The position numbers were made by a program, and so were the translations under genes. DNA of 64,000 bases from an uncultured Verrucomicrobia subdivision 3 bacterium (GTDB lineage: Bacteria; Verrucomicrobiota; Verrucomicrobiia; Limisphaerales; UBA11358), in NCBI GenBank assembly GCA_903895255.1, contig CAITTG010000088.1:41536-105535 (forward strand), written 5' to 3'. Under the pieces are notes generated by a model. The model had not been told where the DNA came from and did no database searches. It was given only the letters and a program-made list of their open reading frames with translations. This document shows, in pieces, positions 53,335 through 63,277 of the stretch. Each line of letters starts with the position of its first letter. The stretch's first letter is position 1.

Positions 53335-55371
53335 TTATTGCAGCCGGAAGAACGCGGCCGCGCTGCTCGCCGGGAGGCTGACCTGGTAATTCGCACCCAC
53401 CACCGTCAAGGTGCCGCCGACCGGTGTCCAGACGGCGCCCGTGCCCAGGCGCGGACTGGAGACGAGCGTGACCAGCGCCGACGAAGTCGGCCAGGTCACC
53501 ACCAGATTACCGCCGGTCAATTTCGCCGCCAGGGTGACATTCGTGGATGTGCCGATGAATTGGTTCGGTCCCAGCGCGTGATCCGCCGCCACCTGGGCCG
53601 CACTGAGCGGACCGCTGTAAATGCGGAACTCATCAATGGAACCATTCAATGTGGGGTCCGCGTTGTAGAGCGAATGGCCGATGTAATTCAACGGATCGCC
53701 GCCCAGCGTATAGTTGATGATACTCGCACTATTATAGGTTGGCCCGGCAAACGCCACCGGGTCCGTGAGGTTGTTGAACAGCGTGTTTTGCGCGGCGAGC
53801 ACGCCGTTGGTGTAAATCGCCTCGTAGCCGGCCAGTGGATGATAGACCACCACAATGTGCGCCTCCGTCAGGCCATCCAGCGTGCTGCCAATGACCGCGT
53901 TCCATTCCGCGCCGTTGCCCGGGTCGCCCTGGCCAAACGTGGCCGCGCAGGTGCCACCCCCGGTGTGCGGCTGCAACGTGATATAGTTTTCGCCATTGCC
54001 CGCGCCATCCGTGTTGCCAAAGGCGAAAATGTTCGCCCAGGTGTTGATGGGATTCCGAAACGTGCCCCACAATTCGATCGTTACCTCGTCCACCCCGCTC
54101 AGAATGCCGGCCGGCAGTTGGATATAGCCGGTGGAGCCGTCCAGCGTCACTTGGGAACCGTTCAAGGTCGCGCCCCCAATCAGGGTGGCGTCCCACGCCG
54201 GACTGTTGCCGGGGACCGAGTCCGCCAGATCCGTGCCGGTGGTCTCGCTAAATTTGTATTCATGCAACAAGGTCGTGGTGTTGCCCACGGTCAGCACCAG
54301 GCTGTTCGTCGAGGTTAAGCTCCCCAGCTTCGCCGTCAGGGTCGCGCTGCCCGCACCCACCGCCGTGACCACGCCATTCGTGTCAATCACCGCCACGTTG
54401 GGATTGCTGGAGGTGTAGGTCACGTGGCCAATCGCCGAGGGCGCGAGCCCGGGTTCCGCGGAACTCAGCAGCACCCCCGTGACGTTGGGATAATCGCCGT
54501 CCAGCACCAGTTGTTGGAAGGAGCCGACGGAGACATTCGTGGCCAGCAACGGCGAGAAATAGATTTGCTCCAGCGCCCCGCCCAGCGGCGCGCCCGTGAC
54601 CACCGCATTGGTGCCGTCATCCGTGATCACCGCGTCCGTGGTGTCCTCGCCCTTGCCATAGATGCGCAGCACCCCGCGCGTGATCCAGCCGCCCAGCGCG
54701 GCACTAAACCCCTCGGGCGCTTTGAACGTGCCGCCCGCCACATTAATGGACCGCGTGCCGTCCGATTGCGGCCCCGCCGTGTCCATGTTCACGTAACCAT
54801 CCACCACAAACAGGGAGTTGTCATAAACATTCAAATGCCCGCCCAGCCACAGCCCCGCCCCGCCCAGGCTGCTGTAAACCGAGTTGCTGTACAGGTTCAT
54901 GGTCACGTACGGCGCGCCGGTATAGAACCAGGAATCACCAATCCCCACCGCCGCGCCGCTGGTGGTGACCGTGGCATGATCGTGCAAGTTGACATAACTC
55001 CGGAGCCCGGGCGCCGGGTTGTTCTGCACCGGAAACAGGAACCATTTGTATGTCAGGGAGCCATAAACATTCAGGGTCACGCCCCATTCCGGGCCGAAAA
55101 TCGTGTCGTACGTGCCGGACCCGGGGGCTTCAACATCTCCCGTGGGAATCGTGATCACATTGTCGCCGTTGGCGGCGTCCAGCCAGACATTGGCGTCCAC
55201 CGTGCTCGAGGGCACCCCGGTCGGCGTCCAATTGCCCGCCACATTCCAGTTATTATTGGCCACCGTGCCATTCCAGTGGGAATCCTGGGCCGAAAGCGCC
55301 GGCGCCAGGCACAAAGCCAGGCCCGTGGCGGCCAGGCAACCAGTTTTTTGCATCAACAATTTTTTAATCAT
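53335..55371 (-). CDS. Secreted LamG/Ig-like surface protein
   Basis: The 678-residue protein has a signal peptide (GLALCLAPALSAQ), an N-terminal beta-helix-like region with SHWNGTVANNNWNVAGNW, a Big_2-like Ig domain (TYTSSNPNVAVIDTNGVVTAVG, about 330-365), a LamG/concanavalin-like domain (VTLDGSTGYIQLPAG...VTIELWGTF, about 380-590, ending with DEFRIYSGPLSAAQ), and a C-terminal module ending AAFFRL. It would bind carbohydrate or other surfaces. It lies upstream of the GH51 gene (114-base gap) on the same strand and may share its regulation. Confidence 0.82.
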   Translation of the reverse strand: MIKKLLMQKTGCLAATGLALCLAPALSAQDSHWNGTVANNNWNVAGNWTPTGVPSSTVDANVWLDAANGDNVITIPTGDVEAPGSGTYDTIFGPEWGVTLNVYGSLTYKWFLFPVQNNPAPGLRSYVNLHDHATVTTSGAAVGIGDSWFYTGAPYVTMNLYSNSVYSSLGGAGLWLGGHLNVYDNSLFVVDGYVNMDTAGPQSDGTRSINVAGGTFKAPEGFSAALGGWITRGVLRIYGKGEDTTDAVITDDGTNAVVTGAPLGGALEQIYFSPLLATNVSVGSFQQLVLDGDYPNVTGVLLSSAEPGLAPSAIGHVTYTSSNPNVAVIDTNGVVTAVGAGSATLTAKLGSLTSTNSLVLTVGNTTTLLHEYKFSETTGTDLADSVPGNSPAWDATLIGGATLNGSQVTLDGSTGYIQLPAGILSGVDEVTIELWGTFRNPINTWANIFAFGNTDGAGNGENYITLQPHTGGGTCAATFGQGDPGNGAEWNAVIGSTLDGLTEAHIVVVYHPLAGYEAIYTNGVLAAQNTLFNNLTDPVAFAGPTYNSASIINYTLGGDPLNYIGHSLYNADPTLNGSIDEFRIYSGPLSAAQVAADHALGPNQFIGTSTNVTLAAKLTGGNLVVTWPTSSALVTLVSSPRLGTGAVWTPVGGTLTVVGANYQVSLPASSAAAFFRLQ

Positions 55372-55942
55372 AGGTCGGTTTGGGTTTTAAATGTCGTTCA
55401 CCACCCCAAATCAAAAATGATGAGCCGACGGTGGCATCTTTTTTCGACTTTGGTGGCTTATACTTCTACATGCGCCGTCTGGCGCCCAAACCCGACATTG
55501 CCGTTAAAATCATTTTTTACGCCGCGCCGGCGAATCACCGCCCGCTGCCGCCCCTGGGGTGTCGGTTGCCCCGGCTTTGGGAGTGCGGCGACCAGTCGCC
55601 GCTTTGGAACTCGGGGACATGTCATCGAGTTCCAAAGCGCGGTCATGCCCGCGCACTCCCAAACCGGGCATTCAAACCCGTGGTCCGCCGGCTGCGGGCA
55701 TTTGGGTGGGCCTACCGCCCTTGGAAAACCAGAGGGCTGGTTACCTGGGGCGCTGCCTCAGGTGGTTATGGAACGGGCCGATGGCCCTAAAACGCTCCCG
55801 GTTTGGAAACGGATGGAACCCTTGCCCATTCACGGTTTTTTATCTGCGTTCATCTGCGTTTATCTGCGGTTAAAATCTTTTTTAAAGGCATCGCTTCGCC
55901 TAAATCCGGCGTGCCTCGCGCCCCGTGCCCCGCACCGCTTTT
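55372..55942. other. Spacer with REP-like palindrome and TCTGCG repeat
   Basis: No gene is accepted in these 571 bases between the LamG and kinase genes. A palindromic element at 55568-55670 is listed separately. Near 55842-55875 the TCTGCGTTCATCTGCG type of dispersed non-coding repeat, known from many verrucomicrobial and planctomycetal genomes, is seen. Confidence 0.55.
55568..55670. repeat. REP/MITE-like palindromic element
   Basis: The two halves are imperfect inverted copies about a centre at GACATGTC (55616-55623). Matching blocks are GGCTTTGGGAGTGCG on the left with CGCACTCCCAAA on the right, and CGCTTTGGAACTCG with CGAGTTCCAAAGCG. It is non-coding and probably one of a dispersed family. 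Confidence 0.65.
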
Positions 55943-58150
55943 TCACTCCTTGCCCTCCGCTTCCTGCAATAAAATCCGCCCAAAGACCCAGTCAAACCAA
56001 AACCCCAGCTCGCCATCGCCCCGCTCCAGGCCGGCGCTCCCTTTGGCCTCGATGAGCTCCCGGCCCTGTGCCAATTCCCGGCGCTCCTCGTCGGTTTGTC
56101 CCAGTTGCCGTTCGGCCAGGGCCAGCAGGACATGCACCGTGGCGTTGCGCGGCTGGTTGTCTTCCGAGTAATTCTGACTGCGCCGGCACCAGGCCACCGC
56201 CTGCGCGTAATGACCCCGCCGGTATTCCAGCAAGGCCACGGAAACGGAGCCCCAGGCGGCATGAAAAATCTCATCGGTGCTGGTGCTCTCCACATTGGCA
56301 AACGCCCGGGACGCGGTGTCCGCGAACGGCGTCAGGTCCGCCAGCAGCCGGGCGTCGGGAGCCTGCAAGAGGCAGATTTTCAGGGTGCGCTCCGCGACCA
56401 CGGGATTGGCCGTGCCCTGAAACCGGGCGATGACGGCCGGGCGGAAGCGCGCATAACCCGGCGCATCCCCGCCGGATACCAGGGCGACGCCCTGGCGCAG
56501 GTAATCCAGGGAAGCCACATCCCAGCCGTCCAGTTGGTTGACCTGCACCACCACCGCAAACCGCGCGGCGGCCGGCGGCCATTGGTTTTGCAGGGCATGC
56601 CATTCCCCCAGCGAGCGATACACGGCCGCGCCCTCCAGGGTCGGCTGGGTGAGTTGCAGATCCCCGAGGAACTTGTCGGCGGCGGCGAACTTGTCCTCGT
56701 TGAGCAGAATCTCGGCCTGGGTGGTTTTTTCGCGGGTCTCGGCCTGCCGGCGCAACTTCATTTCGTTGTCGCGCGCCTGTTCGGCCATCTGGCGGAGCTG
56801 GCTTTGCTGGCGTTCGCCTTCGCGCGTTTTCAGGTAGAGCCAGGTGGAGGTGCCCAGCCCCGCCAGCAGCACCACGGCCACCGCGCCGATCGCGGCAAAC
56901 ACCCCCTGGTTGCGGCGCACCAGTTTTTCCAAGCGATACCGCCGGCTCGGCGGGCGCGCCACCACGGGTTCGTGGTTCAAGTGGCGCTGCACATCCATCG
57001 AGAGACCATTCGCCGTTTCATACCGCCGCGTGCGGTCTTTCTCCAGCGCTTTCATCACGATCCAGTCCAAATCCCCGCTTAACAGGGAGACCAGCCGGAA
57101 CGGTTCCACCTGCCGGTGCTGGGCGGTGGCGGTCAGCTCGCCCCCTTGCAGGGTGTGCACCCGCACGGAAGGCCGGTGCGGCTCCGTTTCGCGCAGGGTG
57201 CGCCGCATGGCGTCCAGGCCGGACTTCATCAATTCCGCCGCGTCAAACGGCGTTTTGCCGGTGAGCAATTCGTAGAGCAGCACGCCCAGGCTGTAAATGT
57301 CACTGCGGGTGTCAATGTCCAGCCCGCTCATCTCCGCCTGTTCCGGGCTCATGTAGGCCGGCGTGCCGATGAGCTGCTCGTAGGCGGTGAACAGGGTTTT
57401 GTCGGTCAGCGGCGTGTGGGTGGCCTTGGCGATGCCAAAATCAATCACCTTGGGCACGGGCACGCCATCGTGCAGGGTCACGAGAATGTTCGAGGGCTTG
57501 ATGTCGCGATGAATGATGCCCTTTTGATGGGCGTGCTGGATGGCGTGGCAAATCTGGATGAACAGTTTCAGCCGCTGGCGCGTGTCCAGGTGGTTCACGT
57601 CGCAGAACTCCGTGATTTTCACCCCGCGCACCAGCTCCATAACGAAATACGGCCGGCCGGTCTCGGTGGCCCCGGCTTCCAGCACCCGGGCGATGTTCGG
57701 ATGGTCCATCAACGCCAGCGCCTGGCGTTCCGCCTCGAACCGGGCGATGACACTCTTCGTGTCCATGCCCAGCTTGATGACTTTTAGGGCGATGCGCCGC
57801 CGGACCGGTTCCTCCTGTTCCGCCATGTAAACCACCCCGCAGCCGCCCTCCCCGATTTTCTGCAACAGCTTGTAGCGGCCGATCCGTGTGCCCACCGCGC
57901 CGGCCAGGTCGGCGGCGAGCGCGGGTGCCGCGCCCTCCGGTCCGGCCACGCATTCCCGGATGTCAAACGCGGTGGCGGCCTTGAAAAAATCCACCGCCGC
58001 ACCCTCCGCCGCGAGCAGGGACTCCACCCGCTGGCGGAGCAGGGCGTCCTCCACGCACGCCTGGTCCAGAAACGCCTGCCGCGCGCGCGGGTTCGTGAGC
58101 TGGCGGGCGGCTTCAAACAGCGCTTCCTCGGACTGGCTGGTTTTGGTCAT
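55943..58150 (-). CDS. Membrane-anchored Hanks-type Ser/Thr protein kinase
   Basis: The 735-residue protein has an N-terminal helical region, a kinase domain from about 90 to 370 with GEGGCGVVY, catalytic Lys in IALKVIKLG (near 125), HRDIKPSN (near 214), DFG (near 234) and the APE-equivalent SPEQAE, then one membrane helix (about 420-440) and a helical, TPR-like extracytoplasmic tail. It should phosphorylate cytosolic partners in response to an external cue. The ECF sigma factor gene is 36 bases upstream on the same strand; this pair is very common in planctomycetes and verrucomicrobia, so the sigma factor is a likely partner. Confidence 0.92.
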   Translation of the reverse strand: MTKTSQSEEALFEAARQLTNPRARQAFLDQACVEDALLRQRVESLLAAEGAAVDFFKAATAFDIRECVAGPEGAAPALAADLAGAVGTRIGRYKLLQKIGEGGCGVVYMAEQEEPVRRRIALKVIKLGMDTKSVIARFEAERQALALMDHPNIARVLEAGATETGRPYFVMELVRGVKITEFCDVNHLDTRQRLKLFIQICHAIQHAHQKGIIHRDIKPSNILVTLHDGVPVPKVIDFGIAKATHTPLTDKTLFTAYEQLIGTPAYMSPEQAEMSGLDIDTRSDIYSLGVLLYELLTGKTPFDAAELMKSGLDAMRRTLRETEPHRPSVRVHTLQGGELTATAQHRQVEPFRLVSLLSGDLDWIVMKALEKDRTRRYETANGLSMDVQRHLNHEPVVARPPSRRYRLEKLVRRNQGVFAAIGAVAVVLLAGLGTSTWLYLKTREGERQQSQLRQMAEQARDNEMKLRRQAETREKTTQAEILLNEDKFAAADKFLGDLQLTQPTLEGAAVYRSLGEWHALQNQWPPAAARFAVVVQVNQLDGWDVASLDYLRQGVALVSGGDAPGYARFRPAVIARFQGTANPVVAERTLKICLLQAPDARLLADLTPFADTASRAFANVESTSTDEIFHAAWGSVSVALLEYRRGHYAQAVAWCRRSQNYSEDNQPRNATVHVLLALAERQLGQTDEERRELAQGRELIEAKGSAGLERGDGELGFWFDWVFGRILLQEAEGKE

Positions 58151-58186
58151 GCGGGCAAAGGGACGGCGGGTGGCGGGCGGGCGGCG

Positions 58187-58795
58187 TCAAGCCGAGGTCT
58201 GGATGGATTGGTAGAGCCAGGCCCGGGCGTAGGCCCATTGCCGTTCCACGGTGCGCTCGGTCACGCCCAGGTTTTCCGCCACCTCTTGGTTGGTGAGTCC
58301 CCCGAAAAATTTCAGCACCACCAGGCGGGCTTTTTCCGGATCGGCCACGGCGAGTTTTTCCAACGCCTCATCCATCAGCAGCACCTTTTCATCCGGCGTG
58401 GTCGCCGCCAGTTCCAAATCCGCCACGTTGAGCCGCACCAGGTCGCCGCCGCGTTTCAACCGGGCTTTGCGCCGGGCGTTTTCGACCAAAATCCGGCGCA
58501 TCGCCTCGGCGGCCGCGCCAAAGAAATGCGCGCGATTTTGCCAGGTGCGGTCGCCATCGCCCACCAGCCGCAGCCAGGCCTCGTGCAGCAGCGCCGTGGC
58601 CTGCAAGGTCTGGCTGGCCGATTCCTGCGCCATGCGCTGCGCCGCCAGCCGGCGCAATTCATCATAAACCAGCGGCAGCAAATCCGCCGCCGCGCCGCTT
58701 TCGCCCGCCCGCAGCGACTGCAACACCAGGGTAATCTCCTGGGCGGCCGCCGGGGTTGCCGGGCCGGAATGGCGGGTGGGGGGCGCGGGCATCAT
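58187..58795 (-). CDS. ECF-type RNA polymerase sigma factor (TIGR02999-like)
   Basis: From the ATG giving MMPAPPTRHSG, the 202-residue protein has sigma-2 elements (ELRRLAAQRMAQ...TALLHEAWLRL; AHFFGAAAEAMRRILVENARRKARLKRGG) and sigma-4 (EKARLVVLKFFGGLTNQEVAENLGVTERTVERQW). No anti-sigma gene is adjacent; instead the kinase follows. Such factors direct RNA polymerase to specialised promoters and may be controlled by phosphorylation. An in-frame TTG at 58807 and a second ATG 3 bases further in are alternative starts. Confidence 0.9.
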   Translation of the reverse strand: MMPAPPTRHSGPATPAAAQEITLVLQSLRAGESGAAADLLPLVYDELRRLAAQRMAQESASQTLQATALLHEAWLRLVGDGDRTWQNRAHFFGAAAEAMRRILVENARRKARLKRGGDLVRLNVADLELAATTPDEKVLLMDEALEKLAVADPEKARLVVLKFFGGLTNQEVAENLGVTERTVERQWAYARAWLYQSIQTSA

Positions 58796-59211
58796 GGGTT
58801 GTGACAAATGGCTGCGCCTTCAATAAATCACCCTGCCGGAGGATCGTCAACGCGTATTCCCGTCCCTCCCCGGCCCTTCTCTCCCGGCCCCCGAAAAAAA
58901 TTTAACTATTTTTGACCCTGGACAGCGGATGTCCAGGGTCCCCCGCTAAACTGCTCCCGTGAAAGTGATGATGTTGTCATGCACGAGCCGGCCACTGGGC
59001 CCCGCGCCAACCCGGTGCGCCCCCCCCGCGCCCCCGCCCGCCGGTGGCGCAAGCTGTTGGCAAAAAGGTGTTTAACAATTTAACGAATTGTCACTTTAAC
59101 CAATTAACGCGGAATCGCGCACTTTCGCGCACTTTCCAGAACTTTTTCCCCGCCCCCCGCATGGAAATTCACTATCCGTCGGCCAAAAATCCATTATACT
59201 ACCCGCAAATA
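58796..59211. promoter_or_regulatory. Divergent spacer with an 11-bp inverted repeat
   Basis: The 416 bases lie between the ECF sigma factor gene (minus) and the NtrC-type gene (plus). They hold GACCCTGGACA (58914-58924) and TGTCCAGGGTC (58930-58940), a perfect inverted repeat around GCGGA, beside an A/T-rich run, a plausible regulator site or promoter region. No sigma-54 site is confirmed. Confidence 0.5.
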
Positions 59212-60669
59212 ATGAGCAAGCTGTTGTTAATCGACGACGAGGAAGACGTCCGTTATTCCTTCCAGCGCATCTTCGATTCGCCGGAGATTGAGTTTACCAC
59301 TGCCGCCAGCGGCGAGGAAGGCCTCAAAGTCATCCCCAAATTCAAGCCCGACCTCGTCCTCATGGACGTCCGCATGGGCGGCATGAACGGCTTGGAAACC
59401 CTCCGCCGCATCCGCACCGCCAATCCCAAGCTGCTGGTCATCCTCATGACCGCTTACGGCACCACCCAGACCGCCATCGAGGCCATGAAGCTGGGGGCCT
59501 ACGATTATCTCCTCAAGCCCTTCGATGCCGTCAAAATCAAGGAGATCGTCAACAACGCGCTCAAAGCCGCGCGCGACATGAAGCAGGTGGTCTCCTACCA
59601 GCCCCTGCTGGAATCGGAGGATTACGAACTGGGCATCGTCGGCCGCAGCCTCGCGATGCAGCAGGTCTTCAAACTGATTGGCCAGGTCGCCGCCACCGAT
59701 GCCACCGCCCTGATCACCGGCGAAAGCGGCACCGGCAAGGAACTCGTCGCCCGCGCCATTTACCATCACAGCGACCGCAACCAGCAGCCCTTTCTCGCGG
59801 TGAATTGCGCCGCCATTCCCGAGCAACTCCTCGAGAGCGAACTCTTCGGCCACGAACGCGGCGCTTACACCGGCGCCACCAACCAGCGCATCGGCAAATT
59901 TGAGCAATGCAACCACGGCACCATTTTCCTGGATGAAATCGGCGACATGACGCCCGCCACCCAGACCAAAATCCTGCGCGTGCTGCAATCCGGCACCTTC
60001 GAGCGCGTGGGCGGCAACCAGCCCCTGCAAGTCGATGTGCGTGTCATTGCCGCCACCAACAAACCCCTGGAGGCGGCTGTGGCGGCCAAGCAATTCCGCG
60101 AAGACCTTTTTTACCGCCTGAACGTGGTCCGCGTGCCCATGCCGCCGCTGCGGGAGCGGGCGGATGATATTCCGTTGCTGGTGAATTATTTTCTCGAGAA
60201 AAACGGCAGAGAATTACAAAAATCCCCGAAATCCGTGGCGGCGAACGTGCTGCGGGCGCTGGAAAAGTACCATTGGCCGGGGAATGTGCGCGAGCTGGAG
60301 AATGCCGTCCGCCGGGCGCACGTGATGGCCAAGAGCGATGCCATTCTGCTGAGCGATCTGCCGCCGGAAATCACGAATTACGCGGGTCTGGGCATGGGCG
60401 CCAGTGTGGGCCCCAGTCCGGCGGCTGGTCCGGCCGGGGAACCGGCCGGCACCGATGCCGCGGCGCTGGCCCGCCAGCTCTACCAATGGGCCCGGCGCGA
60501 TCCCAAGTTAAAGGTCATTCCCGCCGTGGAGCGCGAACTGGTGATCCAGGCGCTCAAGGAAACCAACAACAACCAGGTGCATGCCGCCAAACTGCTCGGC
60601 ATCACCCGCGCCACCCTGCGCAAGCGCATTGATAAATTCGGCATCCAGCGCGAGCTGAATGTGAAGTAA
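59212..60669 (+). CDS. NtrC-family sigma-54-dependent response regulator
   Basis: The 485-residue protein starts MSKLLLIDDEEDVR with a receiver domain (phosphoacceptor Asp52 in LMDVRMGG, Lys in LLKPFDA), then an AAA+ domain with Walker A GESGTGKE near 170, the sigma-54 contact loop GAYTGA (Tyr instead of the usual Phe), Walker B IFLDEIG, and a C-terminal Fis-type helix-turn-helix (NNQVHAAKLLGITRATLRKRI). It should activate sigma-54 promoters after phosphorylation. No histidine kinase is beside it. The open frame continues upstream, but the later start fits the family. The pullulanase gene follows by 28 bases. Confidence 0.92.
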   Translation: MSKLLLIDDEEDVRYSFQRIFDSPEIEFTTAASGEEGLKVIPKFKPDLVLMDVRMGGMNGLETLRRIRTANPKLLVILMTAYGTTQTAIEAMKLGAYDYLLKPFDAVKIKEIVNNALKAARDMKQVVSYQPLLESEDYELGIVGRSLAMQQVFKLIGQVAATDATALITGESGTGKELVARAIYHHSDRNQQPFLAVNCAAIPEQLLESELFGHERGAYTGATNQRIGKFEQCNHGTIFLDEIGDMTPATQTKILRVLQSGTFERVGGNQPLQVDVRVIAATNKPLEAAVAAKQFREDLFYRLNVVRVPMPPLRERADDIPLLVNYFLEKNGRELQKSPKSVAANVLRALEKYHWPGNVRELENAVRRAHVMAKSDAILLSDLPPEITNYAGLGMGASVGPSPAAGPAGEPAGTDAAALARQLYQWARRDPKLKVIPAVERELVIQALKETNNNQVHAAKLLGITRATLRKRIDKFGIQRELNVK

Positions 60670-60697
60670 ACGGTGACCGCCGGCAGCGCTTTTCCCC

Positions 60698-62707
60698 ATG
60701 GCAAAAAATCGCATATTATGGGGAATTCTGGGGTTCGCCCTGGTGCACGGTGCCACCGCCGCGCCGGCCAGCCTGCCGCCGGCCGATTACCGTTACCCGG
60801 CGGATGATTTGGGTGCGGTTTACACTCCGCAGGCCACCACGCTGAAAGTCTGGGCGCCCACGGCGGACACGGTGGCGGTCGAACTGTTTTCTGATCCCAC
60901 CAACGCGGCGGTGGCGACCACCCCCATGACCCGTGACGCCAGCGGCATTTGGTCGCTGACGCTGCCGGGGAATCAAGCGGGCAATTATTACCTTTATCAA
61001 CTGGCCCTGCCCCAGGGGCCGGGGGGCACACCCGCCCGCGTGGAGGTCAATGACCCGTATGCGCATGGCACTTCGGCCAACAGTGGACGGACCCTGATTT
61101 ACGATCCGGCCCTGACCAATCCCACCGGCTGGGACCAGGACCAGTACGTCAGCTTGCCCCATAATGTGGACGCGGTGTTGTACGAGGTGCATGTCCGGGA
61201 TTTTTCCATCAACCCGAACGCCGGCATCCGCGAGCGCGGCAAATATTCAGGCATGGTGGAGGCGGGGACCAAAACCCCGCAGGGGGAGGCGAGTGGGCTG
61301 GACCATTTAGCCGAGCTGGGGATTACCCATGTGCACCTGCTCCCGGTGAATGATTACGCGGGCGGTGACGAACGGCAGCCGGCGGAGGCTTACACCTGGT
61401 ATGGCTGGGGTTACGATCCGGTCCTGTACGCCTCGCCCGAGGGTTCTTATGCCAGCGAGGCGGACGGGTCGGTCCGGCAGCGGGAATTCAAGCAACTGGT
61501 GCAGGCTCTACACCAGCGGCACATCGGGGTGGTGCTGGATGTGGTGTTCAACCACACCGCCGAAACCGGCGGCGGTCTTTTTTCCATTTTTGACAAGGTG
61601 TATCCCGGTTACTACTACCGTACCGATGCGGCGGGCCATCCAGCCAACGCCACCGGGTGCGGCAATGAATTCGCCTCGGAACGGCCGATGGCGCGCAAAC
61701 TGGTCGTGGACACCATCCAATACTGGCTGCGCGAATATCATGTGGATGGTTTCCGCTTCGACCTGATGGGCATCCTGGACCGGGCCACGATGCTCGAGGT
61801 TTATCGCGCGGCCAAACGGATTAATCCCAATGCGATCCTCTATGGCGAAGGCTGGGACATGGAACAGGTGCTGCCCCGCCAGATGATGATGACGCAGGCG
61901 AATCTGCGGGGCACGGGGGTGGCTGCGTTCAACGACGGCATCCGCGACAACATCAAAGGCGACGCGGGCAACGGTCCGGCGCGCGGCTTTGTGCAGGGCG
62001 GCGGGGCGCCGTACGGTGGCCTGGCGCGGTTTTGGCTGAACCTGAAAGGACAGGGCACGGGCCGGGGTGACCGCAACATCCCCGTGGCTTCGCCCAATGA
62101 AACCATCAATTACGATTCCGTGCACGACGACCTGTGCCTCTGGGATAAATTGCAAGTGTCCGCTCCGGACGCTCCGGAAAGCACGCGCATCCGGATGGAC
62201 AAACTGGCGGCCGGCATCGTGCTCACCGCCCAGGGCGTGCCGTTCCTGCAAGGGGGTGACGAGTTTCTGCGCTCGAAGCAACTGGTCAGCAATAGTTACA
62301 ACAACAATGATCCCCGGGTGAACCCCTTTGACTGGTCCTTGAAGGCCGCGCACCGGGACGTGTTTGATTACTATCGGGGGCTGATCGCCCTGCGCAAAAG
62401 CCATCCGGCGTTCCGGCTGACCAGCCGGGCCGCAGTGGATCAAGCGATGGTCTTCGCCACCAACGCGCCGGAAAAGGTCGTGGCCTATGTCCTGCGCAAC
62501 CATGCGAATGGGGACAGTTGGCGGAATATTCTGGTGATTTACAACGGGTCCGGCGCGGCGCGGAATATGGCCGTCAGCGGAGAGTGGCAGGTTGTGGCTA
62601 ATGGCGAGCGGGCGGGGGTGGAGGAATTGGAAACGGCGAAAGACCACTTGCCCGTGGAACCTTTTTCGCTGATTGTCGCCCATACGGAGGGCGACGGGCA
62701 TTTTTGA
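60698..62707 (+). CDS. Type I pullulanase (GH13), secreted
   Basis: The 669-residue protein has a short signal (ILWGILGFALVHGATA), a CBM48-like N-terminal domain (LKVWAPTADTVAVELF), the pullulanase motif YGWGYDP, and a GH13 barrel with Asp in GFRFDLMG (near 353), Glu in LYGEGWDM (near 382) and Asp in YDSVHDD (near 476). It should hydrolyse alpha-1,6 links of pullulan or branched dextrins, probably outside the cytoplasm. The gene follows the NtrC-type regulator on the same strand; whether that regulator controls it is unknown. Confidence 0.93.
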   Translation: MAKNRILWGILGFALVHGATAAPASLPPADYRYPADDLGAVYTPQATTLKVWAPTADTVAVELFSDPTNAAVATTPMTRDASGIWSLTLPGNQAGNYYLYQLALPQGPGGTPARVEVNDPYAHGTSANSGRTLIYDPALTNPTGWDQDQYVSLPHNVDAVLYEVHVRDFSINPNAGIRERGKYSGMVEAGTKTPQGEASGLDHLAELGITHVHLLPVNDYAGGDERQPAEAYTWYGWGYDPVLYASPEGSYASEADGSVRQREFKQLVQALHQRHIGVVLDVVFNHTAETGGGLFSIFDKVYPGYYYRTDAAGHPANATGCGNEFASERPMARKLVVDTIQYWLREYHVDGFRFDLMGILDRATMLEVYRAAKRINPNAILYGEGWDMEQVLPRQMMMTQANLRGTGVAAFNDGIRDNIKGDAGNGPARGFVQGGGAPYGGLARFWLNLKGQGTGRGDRNIPVASPNETINYDSVHDDLCLWDKLQVSAPDAPESTRIRMDKLAAGIVLTAQGVPFLQGGDEFLRSKQLVSNSYNNNDPRVNPFDWSLKAAHRDVFDYYRGLIALRKSHPAFRLTSRAAVDQAMVFATNAPEKVVAYVLRNHANGDSWRNILVIYNGSGAARNMAVSGEWQVVANGERAGVEELETAKDHLPVEPFSLIVAHTEGDGHF

Positions 62708-62723
62708 GGAATCCGGGAGCGCT

Positions 62724-62948
62724 TTAATCCAGCGCCACTTTTATCTGGCGTTGCAATTCCGGCAGCACCTCGCGCGCGAACCAGGGATTTTTTTTCAGCC
62801 AGATATTATTGCGCGGGCTGGGATGCGGCAGCGGCCAGATTTGCGGTGCGAACTCACGCCACGACTGGACCGTCTCGGTGAGGGTGGCCCGGGCGCGCGG
62901 TCCCAAGTGCCAGGCCATGGCATAGGCATCATGGTCGTCGGCTCCATC
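62724..62948 (-). pseudogene. Uracil-DNA glycosylase-family remnant (C-terminal part)
   Basis: Read on the minus strand, about 74 codons remain up to a stop at 62949-62951; they hold AWHLGPRARATLTETV, PLPHPSPRNNIWLKKNPWF and the C-terminus of a UDG-superfamily protein (the HPSPRN-type motif is recognisable). The N-terminal two thirds, with the catalytic site, are absent. The break lies against the integron cassette segment, at about 62923, where R''-like bases GCCTA precede the glycosylase sequence. I infer that a cassette array or a rearrangement disrupted the gene; the other part is not found in the window. Confidence 0.65.
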
Positions 62949-63267
62949 TTAAAATCATAAGCAGTGGCATCGTAATGGCAAGTATCGCGGTGACAAGACT
63001 GCCATAGGCGAATAAATCAAAATGTGCTGGAGAAATGAAAAAGCCGGCCACGCCAGCCGCGATGAGAAGCAATGACCATGTCGCAAGCTGACGACCGCCG
63101 TAGGCGTTGATGTCATACCAACGCTGCTCTGACTCGAAGGCCGCCCGAATCCGAATCCCGAACACCTGATTCATGGGAACCTTGCGAAGAATCAGTGGCA
63201 AGCTCATAACGAAAATAATCACTCCGAGCTCGAGGTCTCCATAAACGATTAAGTGCATTGTGCTCAT
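62929..63267 (-). CDS. SdpI-family membrane protein, integron cassette gene
   Basis: The 112-residue protein has three membrane helices and the SdpI-type pattern: PLILRKVPMNQVFGIRIRAAFES, WYDINAYGGRQLATWSLLLIAAGV. SdpI proteins give immunity to a toxic peptide; many relatives lack that role. Its start is 11 bases from a complete attC site, as expected for a cassette. Its end runs into the glycosylase remnant, where the cassette seems cut inside its own attC; the last residues (WSRRP) may be altered. Confidence 0.78.
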   Translation of the reverse strand: MSTMHLIVYGDLELGVIIFVMSLPLILRKVPMNQVFGIRIRAAFESEQRWYDINAYGGRQLATWSLLLIAAGVAGFFISPAHFDLFAYGSLVTAILAITMPLLMILRWSRRP

Positions 63268-63277
63268 AGGTAATGAC

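Noticed and set aside
53254..56055. Two plus-strand open frames of 354 and 543 codons
   Set aside because: They are Arg/His-rich shadows of the LamG protein gene and of its palindrome-bearing spacer.
56096..57082. Plus-strand open frame of 328 codons
   Set aside because: It is antisense to the kinase gene and has the Gly/His/Arg-rich composition of a shadow frame.
59043..59062. TGGC...TTGGC resembling a sigma-54 promoter
   Set aside because: The GG and GC elements are two bases too far apart for a -24/-12 site.
61508..62701. Minus-strand open frame of 397 codons
   Set aside because: It is antisense to the pullulanase, whose catalytic motifs are intact, and has no recognisable motif itself.
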